This document shows, in pieces, positions 1-5,592 of a stretch of DNA of 5,592 nt (positions within the stretch are counted from its first letter, which is position 1; each line of letters starts with the position of its first letter). The stretch spans positions 1-5,592 of the forward strand of contig SKZB01000332.1 of assembly GCA_007127615.1 (NCBI GenBank). The letters run 5' to 3'. Position numbers and translations under genes: made by a program. The DNA comes from Phycisphaerales bacterium. GTDB lineage: Bacteria > Planctomycetota > Phycisphaerae > Phycisphaerales > SM1A02. Under the pieces are notes generated by a model. The model was not told the DNA's origin, did not search any database, and saw only the letters and a list, made by a program, of their open reading frames with translations.

Positions 1-416
1 GTTTTCTCAACCAGTTCGGTGGCGTTGCGCACCGCGCCGGACATGCCCTCGGCAGCGGGAGTCAGGACGAGCTTCGCGCCGAGCGAGCGCAGCAACACCC
101 GCCGTTCCATACTCATCGATTCGGGCATCACGAGGGTGAGTTTGTACCCCCGGCAGGCACAGACGAAGGCGAGGGCGATGCCGGTGTTACCCGAGGTCGG
201 TTCGATGATCTCGGTGTCGGCGTTGATCTTGCCGTCCTTTTCCGCCGCGCCGATCATCGCTTCGGCGATGCGGTCCTTCACGCTCGCCATGGGGTTGAAG
301 TATTCCAGCTTCAGGTAGACCTCGGCGTGATCGTCCGGCACGGCGCGTCGCAGACGGACCATGGGCGTGTTGAAGCACGTTTCGACGATGCTCTGATACA
401 GCTTACCGTGTGGCAT
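1..416 (-). CDS. cysK: Cysteine synthase A (O-acetylserine sulfhydrylase), N-terminal part
   Basis: PLP-dependent enzyme that replaces the acetyl group of O-acetyl-L-serine with sulfide to give L-cysteine, the last step of cysteine synthesis in the cytosol. The frame opens with ATG at 416 and is read leftwards without a stop off the window edge, giving 138 codons of an expected roughly 310. Seen in the translation: an N-terminal NTPMVRL segment (residues 16-22), NPMASVKDR at 41-49 with Lys47 as the expected PLP Schiff-base lysine, the PTSGNTG substrate and phosphate loop at 73-79, and MPESMSMERR at 97-106, all hallmarks of the CysK/CBS fold. The start is favoured by alignment with the usual family N-terminus and a GGAG at 427-430. 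It lies divergent to the serine acetyltransferase gene, its pathway and complex partner. CysM or cystathionine beta-synthase are less likely alternatives. The C-terminal half is outside the window. Confidence 0.95.
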   Translation of the reverse strand, partial: MPHGKLYQSIVETCFNTPMVRLRRAVPDDHAEVYLKLEYFNPMASVKDRIAEAMIGAAEKDGKINADTEIIEPTSGNTGIALAFVCACRGYKLTLVMPESMSMERRVLLRSLGAKLVLTPAAEGMSGAVRNATELVEK

Positions 417-426
417 TGCTCTTAGA

Positions 427-430
427 CTCC
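427..430 (-). promoter_or_regulatory. Candidate ribosome binding site of cysK
   Basis: Read on the minus strand, GGAG lies 10 bases upstream of the ATG at 416. It is a short but recognisable Shine-Dalgarno core at slightly long spacing and supports the chosen cysK start. The other genes in this window lack an equally clear one. Confidence 0.45.
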
Positions 431-456
431 AGCAGCGGGATTCTTCGATGAGACCC

Positions 457-473
457 GGCCGGTGCGACCGGCC
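457..473. promoter_or_regulatory. Perfect GC-rich hairpin in the cysK/epsC divergent intergenic region
   Basis: GGCCGGT (457-463) and ACCGGCC (467-473) form a perfect 7-bp stem around a GCG loop. Read rightwards it is followed by a pyrimidine run (476-488, 8 of 13 bases T), which resembles a weak intrinsic terminator or attenuator ahead of epsC. Read leftwards it would sit 40 bases upstream of the cysK start, inside a likely 5' leader. It could equally be a dyad operator. Only the symmetry is seen; the function is inferred. Confidence 0.4.
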
Positions 474-522
474 CGTTTCCTCTTTTCCTCCGCGTCTTTC
501 CGCCCGGCGGGCGAAAATCACG

Positions 523-548
523 TTGACAGCCGTTACTATACCGAAGGT

Positions 549-563
<15 letters not shown>
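523..563. promoter_or_regulatory. Possible overlapping divergent promoters of cysK and epsC
   Basis: On the minus strand TATAGT (540-535) matches the -10 consensus at 5 of 6 positions. It has TTCGAA (563-558), a 3 of 6 match to -35, at 17-bp spacing, which would give a cysK leader of roughly 110 bases containing the hairpin at 457-473. On the plus strand a perfect TTGACA lies at 523-528, but no good -10 follows at 16-18 bp. TACTAT at 534-539 could instead act as a -10 for a transcript starting at or next to the epsC ATG (549). These are matches judged by eye to sigma-70 consensus and are unproven in this lineage. Confidence 0.25.
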
Positions 564-1535
<972 letters not shown>

Positions 1536-1581
1536 ACCCTGCCCGTGCGGCCGGGGAAACGAGATCGTCACGAGCCACGGG

Positions 1582-1610
1582 CGTGCGGAGCGTGCATGCC
1601 ATCCCGCACG
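1582..1610 (+). terminator. Weak terminator-like hairpin after epsC
   Basis: CGTGCGG (1582-1588) and CCGCACG (1604-1610) form a 7-bp GC-rich stem with a 15-base loop, followed by GCTTTG rather than a true T-run. An alternative partner for the right arm is CCGTGCGG at 1543-1550 (8 bp, longer loop). It lies between epsC and the glycosyltransferase operon and may separate their transcripts. The missing U-tract makes Rho-independent termination uncertain. Confidence 0.3.
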
Positions 1611-1683
1611 GCTTTGTCCTCCGCGGCAGTCTATGATTCGCGGCTGCCCGTTTTCCTCCTCTCACCCGCTGAACCGCTTCACC

Positions 1684-3279
1684 ATGATTGGGTCTGACGT
1701 CTCAACGCTCTGGTTTCTGCCGGGGATCGTACTCGCCTCGGCTTACCTTGGGGCGCTGTTGGTGGCGTCGATCTACGGCCTGCACCGGTACTGGCTCGTC
1801 GTGCGCTACTACCGGACGCGGCACCGAGCGCCGATGGCGGAGAAGCGGTTCGACCAGATGCCGCGTGTCACGGTACAACTGCCGATGTTCAACGAATCGG
1901 CGGTGGCGGAGCGGATCATCGACGCAACGTGCATGCTGGATTATCCGCGCGAGCGGCTGCAAATCCAGGTGCTGGATGATTCCACCGACGAGTGCGCTTC
2001 GATGACGCGCGATCGGGTCGCGCTCTGGCGCACGCGCGGGATCGAGATCGAGCACCACCACCGCACCGACCGCACCGGATACAAGGCCGGCGCCCTCCAG
2101 GCGGGGCTCGCCACCGCGACGGGCGAGTTCATCGCGGTCTTCGATGCGGACTTTCACCCGCCGCGCGACTTTCTCAAAGAAGCCGTGCCCCACTTTTCCG
2201 ATGAGGCGATCGGGATGGTGCAGGCGGCGTGGGATCATCTGAACCGCGACGATTCCCTGCTGACCCGCTGTCAGGCGATGTATCTCGACAGTCACTTTCA
2301 GATCGAGCACGCCGCCCGCAACCGCGACGGCAACTGGTTCAACTTCAACGGCACCGCCGGCATCTGGCGGCGCGAAGCCATTGAGACCGCCGGCGGATGG
2401 CAGCACGACACGCTCACCGAAGACATGGATCTGAGCTACCGCGCGCAGCTCGTCGGCTGGGAGTTCACCTACCTTCAGAATTTCCCCTGCCCTGCAGAAG
2501 TTCCGCCGACCATCCGCGCCTTCAAGACGCAGCAGCACCGCTGGACGAAGGGCACAGTGCAGACCGCCATGAAGCTGCTGCCGCGGATTCTGCGGTCGAA
2601 CGCCGCCCGGTCCCGCAAGATTGAAGCCATGTTCCATCTGACCTCGCCGGTCGTGTACCCGTGTGTGATTTTGATCGCCCTGCTGATGCTCCCGGCGGTG
2701 GCGTTGCAGTTGCGTCCGTTCGAGCACGGCTCACTTTCGGCGGGCCTTTTCGGCCTGCTGATTCTGCTTTTCGCCACCGCATCCGGGGTGACGTTCTACG
2801 TGGCCGGGCAGATCGAACGACGGATCGGCCCGCTGCGCACGCTGAGCCGCGTGCCCGCACTGATCGCGCTCGGGGTGGGCATGAGCGTCAACAACGCCCT
2901 CGCGGTGTTCGAGGCGCTCCTCAAATGTGAATCCGCCTTCGTCCGCACGCCCAAGTTCAACCCCGGTTCCGGCCATTCCGCCCGGACCACCGCTGAGATG
3001 CCCGGTGAAACCACGCCCGGGCGACTCTCCCGACAAACCCTCTCCATCACGATCGAACTTCTGCTCGGCGCCTATCTGCTCATCTGTCTGGCGTGGTCAT
3101 TCACCTCGCCGATGACGATCTGGACCGCGCCGTTCCTTGCGATCTTTGCGGCGGGCTATCTGTCCGTCGGACTTTCGAGCATCCACTGGCCGGCACGGCT
3201 CGCTCCACACAACGAAGACCCCCTTTCAACACCGCGATCCAACCCCTCAACAGAATTGCAGCGGGAACCGGCCGGATGA
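1684..3279 (+). CDS. Membrane family 2 glycosyltransferase, CslA/cellulose synthase-like
   Basis: Predicted inner-membrane GT2 enzyme that adds sugars from an NDP-sugar donor to a growing glycan or a lipid. Residue numbers count from the ATG at 1684 (531 aa). One membrane helix (about 9-31) precedes a cytosolic GT-A domain (about 60-300) with VQLPMFNE, the DDSTD nucleotide-binding motif (98-102), TGYKAGAL, the DAD metal motif (154-156), [13 protein letters not shown] (245-247, catalytic base) and QQHRW (283-287). Four to five helices follow (about 321-411 and 456-499), with FVRTPKF between them. The order matches CslA/CESA-A2-type synthases, usually around 500 aa. Acceptor and sugar cannot be read; ceramide glucosyltransferase-like activity is an alternative. 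The frame is open back to an ATG at 1633, but that ATG lies inside a TATGAT -10-like element (1632-1637) and adds a poorly conserved-looking segment. Neither start has a clear Shine-Dalgarno. The stop overlaps the next gene's ATG. Confidence 0.88.
   Translation: MIGSDVSTLWFLPGIVLASAYLGALLVASIYGLHRYWLVVRYYRTRHRAPMAEKRFDQMPRVTVQLPMFNESAVAERIIDATCMLDYPRERLQIQVLDDSTDECASMTRDRVALWRTRGIEIEHHHRTDRTGYKAGALQAGLATATGEFIAVFDADFHPPRDFLKEAVPHFSDEAIGMVQAAWDHLNRDDSLLTRCQAMYLDSHFQIEHAARNRDGNWFNFNGTAGIWRREAIETAGGWQHDTLTEDMDLSYRAQLVGWEFTYLQNFPCPAEVPPTIRAFKTQQHRWTKGTVQTAMKLLPRILRSNAARSRKIEAMFHLTSPVVYPCVILIALLMLPAVALQLRPFEHGSLSAGLFGLLILLFATASGVTFYVAGQIERRIGPLRTLSRVPALIALGVGMSVNNALAVFEALLKCESAFVRTPKFNPGSGHSARTTAEMPGETTPGRLSRQTLSITIELLLGAYLLICLAWSFTSPMTIWTAPFLAIFAAGYLSVGLSSIHWPARLAPHNEDPLSTPRSNPSTELQREPAG
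3276..3279 (+). promoter_or_regulatory. ATGA stop-start overlap, translational coupling site
   Basis: The TGA stop of the membrane glycosyltransferase (3277-3279) shares bases with the ATG (3276-3278) of the next gene. There is no strong Shine-Dalgarno just upstream (only GCGGGA at 3261-3266), so translation of the second gene probably depends on ribosomes finishing the first. This overlap decides the start of the second gene even though its frame is open back to an ATG at 3093. Confidence 0.7.
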
Positions 3280-5306
3280 GCGCCATCGATCCGGCGAACA
3301 CGCCCATCGACGTGGTCATCCCCGCACTGAACGAAGAGCGCAGTATCGGCCACGTCGTGCGCGCCGTCCCCGACTGGGTGCGCCGCATCGTCGTCGTGGA
3401 CAACGGCTCCACCGATAGAACCGCCAATGTCGCCCGCGAAGCCGGCGCCTCCGTCGTGACCGAACCCCGGCGCGGTTACGGCGCCGCGTGCCTGCGCGGA
3501 CTGACGGCACTCGACCACCCGCAGATCGTCGTCTTCGTCGATGCCGACCGAAGTGACCGGCCGGAAGACATGATCGACCTCGTCACGCCCATCCTGGAAG
3601 GTCGCGCCGAGATGGTCATCGGCTCCCGCGCCCTCGGCCACGCCGAGCCCGGCTCACTGAGCCCGCCGCAACGCTTCGGCAACATGCTGTCCAGTTTCCT
3701 GATCCGGCAGATCTGGCGCATTAACTGCACCGATCTCGGCCCGTATCGCGCGATCCGCTACGATGCGCTGCGGCAACTGCGCATGGATGATCTCGACTAC
3801 GGCTGGACGGTCCAGATGCAGGCCCGCGCCGCCCGCCAGAAACTGCCCGTCCTCGAAGTCCCCGTCAGTTACCACAAACGCATCGGGGTCTCGAAGATCT
3901 CCGGCACCGTGCGCGGCGTGGTCGGCGCGGGAACGAAGATTCTGAGCACCATCGCACGGGAAGCGCTCGCCGGCCCCCCACCGCCTCCGCAAAAAATGCT
4001 CATCGTCTTCACCCGCCTGCCCGTGCCCGGCCGAACGAAGACGCGCCTGATCCCCACGCTTGGCGAAGACGGCGCAGCGGTACTCCAGGACCAGATGACC
4101 CGCCATACACTCGACATCGCCCGACGGTGGCGTCGACAGGCCGGCCAGAGCGCCGCCGTCGAAGTGCGTTTTACCGGCGGCCGCGCGCAGGATATGCGCA
4201 AACATTTCGGCGCGGACCTGGACTATCAAGACCAGGGAACGGGATCGCTCGGCGAGCGCATGCACCGCGCTTGCGTTGACACCCTTCGATCGCCGAATGA
4301 TCAGCTCGTGATCATCGGCAGCGACTGCCCGGAAATCACGCCGCTCACCCTGCACCGCGCGTTCAGTTCACTTGCGGGCAACGCGGATCTCACGCTCGGG
4401 CCGGCCCGCGACGGGGGTTACTACCTCATCGGGATGAGCCGTCCCCAGCCGGGTCTCTTTCACCGGATCGACTGGGGCACCGGGCGCGTTTTGAGGCAAT
4501 CGCTGGATGCAGTTCGCGCGGCCGGTCTTCGGATAACGCTGCTCGATGAGCGCGACGATGTTGACGAGGCGTACGATCTCGCGCTCTGGGAACGTATTCA
4601 GAACGAAATCGAATCACGCGGTCCGGTTCCCCTGCTGTCGGTCATCGTGCCGACCCTGAACGAGGCGGATCATCTGGCGGCGTGCCTGCGCTCGATCCGG
4701 CCGACGTTGGCCGAGGACCGCGATCTCGAAATGATCGTCGCCGATGGCGGCAGTTCGGACGGGACGGTTTCGATTGCGGAGCAGTTCAACGCGCAGGTGT
4801 TCCATACCCAGCGCGGCCGGGCCGCGCAGATGAATGCCGGCGCAGCCCGCGCTCGGGGAGAGGTGCTGCTCTTTCTCCACGCCGACACCCGGCTGCCGTT
4901 TGGATTCCGTGATGAAGTTGTGCGTCTGATCAGCCATGACGATATCGCCGGGGGGGCGTTTCGCTTCGCGCTCGACGCGGTCTCACCCGCCCTTCGTCAG
5001 ATCGAACGCGGCACGAATCTGCGCTCGTCCTGGGGCGCTCTGCCCTACGGCGATCAGGCGCTTTTCCTTCGGCGCGACCGCTTCGAAACCCTCGGCGGTT
5101 ATCCGGACTGGCCGGTGCTGGAAGATTTCGAAATGTTGCGGCGGCTGAAGCAGCACGGCCGCATTGCCCTGAGTGATACGCACATCATCACCTCGGCTCG
5201 CCGGTACCGGGAGCGCGGCCCGTGGCGAACCGTGCTGGAGCATCAGATGGTTCTCTCTCAGTATCTCTGCGGACGATCTCCCGCGCAGCTCGCCCGCCGA
5301 TCATAA
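3276..5306 (+). CDS. Three-domain fusion: DPM1-like GT2 + DUF2064 (TIGR04282) + TIGR04283-type GT2
   Basis: A 676-residue protein with three complete GT-A-fold domains and no obvious membrane helix or signal peptide. Domain 1 (about 10-230) is a dolichyl/polyprenyl-phosphate mannosyltransferase-like GT2: VVIPALNE (13-20), DNGSTD (42-47), RRGYGAAC (65-72), DAD (89-91), LGPYRAIR (154-161), IGVSKISGT (203-211). A five-proline linker (234-238) leads to domain 2 (241-442), DUF2064/TIGR04282: PVPGRTKTRL (249-258), GSDCPE (348-353), GPARDGGYYLIG (375-386), DVDEAYDL (428-435). These also resemble MobA/CofC-type nucleotidyltransferase motifs. Domain 3 (about 453-670) is a TIGR04283-type GT2: VIVPTLNE (456-463), ADGGSSDGT (489-497), GRAAQMNAGAARARGE (514-529), LHADT (534-538), PYGDQALFLRR (590-600), VLEDFEML (614-621). 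Catalytic motifs appear intact in all three. The families are labelled arsenosugar biosynthesis glycosyltransferases from genomic context elsewhere, and nothing here confirms arsenic chemistry. It is co-translated with the membrane GT2, so a shared glycan or glycolipid pathway is likely. Substrates are unknown. Confidence 0.9.
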   Translation: MSAIDPANTPIDVVIPALNEERSIGHVVRAVPDWVRRIVVVDNGSTDRTANVAREAGASVVTEPRRGYGAACLRGLTALDHPQIVVFVDADRSDRPEDMIDLVTPILEGRAEMVIGSRALGHAEPGSLSPPQRFGNMLSSFLIRQIWRINCTDLGPYRAIRYDALRQLRMDDLDYGWTVQMQARAARQKLPVLEVPVSYHKRIGVSKISGTVRGVVGAGTKILSTIAREALAGPPPPPQKMLIVFTRLPVPGRTKTRLIPTLGEDGAAVLQDQMTRHTLDIARRWRRQAGQSAAVEVRFTGGRAQDMRKHFGADLDYQDQGTGSLGERMHRACVDTLRSPNDQLVIIGSDCPEITPLTLHRAFSSLAGNADLTLGPARDGGYYLIGMSRPQPGLFHRIDWGTGRVLRQSLDAVRAAGLRITLLDERDDVDEAYDLALWERIQNEIESRGPVPLLSVIVPTLNEADHLAACLRSIRPTLAEDRDLEMIVADGGSSDGTVSIAEQFNAQVFHTQRGRAAQMNAGAARARGEVLLFLHADTRLPFGFRDEVVRLISHDDIAGGAFRFALDAVSPALRQIERGTNLRSSWGALPYGDQALFLRRDRFETLGGYPDWPVLEDFEMLRRLKQHGRIALSDTHIITSARRYRERGPWRTVLEHQMVLSQYLCGRSPAQLARRS

Positions 5307-5316
5307 CTCGCTCCGG

Positions 5317-5335
5317 CCCCGTCATCGCGACGGGG
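5317..5335 (+). terminator. Hairpin just downstream of the glycosyltransferase operon
   Basis: CCCCGTC (5317-5323) and GACGGGG (5329-5335) form a perfect 7-bp stem with a 5-base loop, starting 10 bases after the TAA of the fusion gene. No T-run follows (AATGCC), so it is either a weak terminator or a 3'-end stabilising hairpin. Its position at the operon end is the main support. Confidence 0.45.
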
Positions 5336-5516
5336 AATGCCTGATCGCCGCATCGCATTCGAGCCGCGTCCGGGAATCAGACCCGATCGTTCGCCACGTC
5401 AACGGATCCTCGGGGTTCCGTCTGAACGGTTGGCGGTTCATGGCAGCGCCCAAACAAAACACGAATCCATTGCCGCAGCCACCCGCACCGTGGACTTTCC
5501 GGACACGTTCGCCGGT
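5336..5516. other. Non-coding gap after the operon
   Basis: I see no convincing gene, RNA gene or repeat here. A plus-strand frame opens with ATG at 5440 and stays open to the window edge (51 codons), but it has no Shine-Dalgarno, a proline- and arginine-rich translation and poor third-position GC bias. It competes with the minus-strand frame ending at 5517. Confidence 0.35.
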
Positions 5517-5591
5517 TCAAGCTGTGACGGTGAGGCGCCGTGTAGTGGTTGGCGGGTTCGGGATGCGCACGTCGTACCGGTACGCGATGCG
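5517..5591 (-). CDS. Possible C-terminal tail of an unidentified minus-strand gene
   Basis: Read leftwards from 5591, a frame gives 24 residues (starting RIAYRYDVRIPNPP) and then a TGA at 5519-5517. Its first 13 codons all end in G or C, matching the codon style of the genes in this window. The other two minus frames and the plus frames here look less gene-like. The fragment is too short to recognise a family, and the rest of the gene would lie beyond the right edge. If real, this gene converges on the glycosyltransferase operon. Confidence 0.3.
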   Translation of the reverse strand, partial: RIAYRYDVRIPNPPTTTRRLTVTA

Positions 5592-5592
5592 A

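Noticed and set aside
462..548. GTG at 462 as the epsC start
   Set aside because: It would translate the intergenic hairpin region and add 29 residues unlike the family N-terminus. The ATG at 549 gives a sensible protein.
1702..2727. Long minus-strand open frame (341 codons) opposite the membrane glycosyltransferase
   Set aside because: The sense frame carries all GT2 motifs in order. The antisense product has no family signature or plausible start context.
3093..3275. ATG at 3093 as the start of the fusion gene
   Set aside because: It would overlap the upstream gene by 187 bases and add 61 residues that are only a shifted reading of it. The ATGA overlap at 3276 is a normal operon start.
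3654..4355. Minus-strand open frame (233 codons) across the first fusion joint
   Set aside because: It overlaps intact motifs of domains 1 and 2 on the other strand and shows no recognisable domain.
3276..5306. Arsenosugar biosynthesis as the assigned function of the fusion gene
   Set aside because: That name comes from neighbourhoods elsewhere containing arsenic methyltransferase and radical SAM genes. None is visible here, so only the family membership is kept.
5573..5584. Perfect 12-bp palindrome CGTACCGGTACG
   Set aside because: It occurs once and within the possible minus-strand coding tail, where it encodes Tyr-Arg-Tyr. Without a second copy or promoter context it is not evidence of an operator.
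5440..5592. Plus-strand open frame from ATG 5440
   Set aside because: There is no ribosome binding site, codon third positions are irregular and the translation is unrecognisable. An open frame of 51 codons is common by chance at this GC content.

Overview
The window is about 5.6 kb of high-GC bacterial DNA with tightly packed genes, strong G/C preference at third codon positions and mostly weak or absent Shine-Dalgarno sequences. The proteins recall environmental Planctomycetota-like or related lineages. That assignment is a guess from the style of the sequence, and no marker gene is present to settle it. No mobile element, CRISPR array, tRNA or rRNA was seen.

Left part (1-1535) is the two-step cysteine biosynthesis module, arranged divergently. 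The minus-strand gene (416 down to the left edge) is the N-terminal 138 residues of cysteine synthase, CysK. The plus-strand gene (549-1535) is a 328-residue serine O-acetyltransferase of the EpsC/CysE family. The acetyltransferase makes O-acetylserine and CysK converts it with sulfide to cysteine. The acetyltransferase ends in a free isoleucine, the residue that CysE proteins insert into the CysK active site to form the cysteine synthase complex. The 132-bp gap between them holds a perfect GC-rich hairpin and possible overlapping divergent promoter elements.

Right part (1684-5306) is a two-gene glycosylation operon whose genes overlap by four bases (ATGA). The first encodes a multi-spanning membrane family 2 glycosyltransferase resembling CslA/cellulose synthase. 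The second encodes a 676-residue soluble protein that fuses three GT-A-fold domains: a DPM1-like GT2, a DUF2064/TIGR04282 domain and a TIGR04283-type GT2. Related domains are often separate neighbouring genes, so this fusion is the most unusual item in the window. The two genes probably act in one pathway making a surface glycan or glycolipid, but no substrate can be read from the sequence. The 'arsenosugar biosynthesis' label carried by the last two families is not supported locally, because no arsenic methyltransferase or radical SAM partner is present.

The last 286 bases (5307-5592) hold a short hairpin just after the operon and, at the edge, a possible C-terminal tail of a minus-strand gene.
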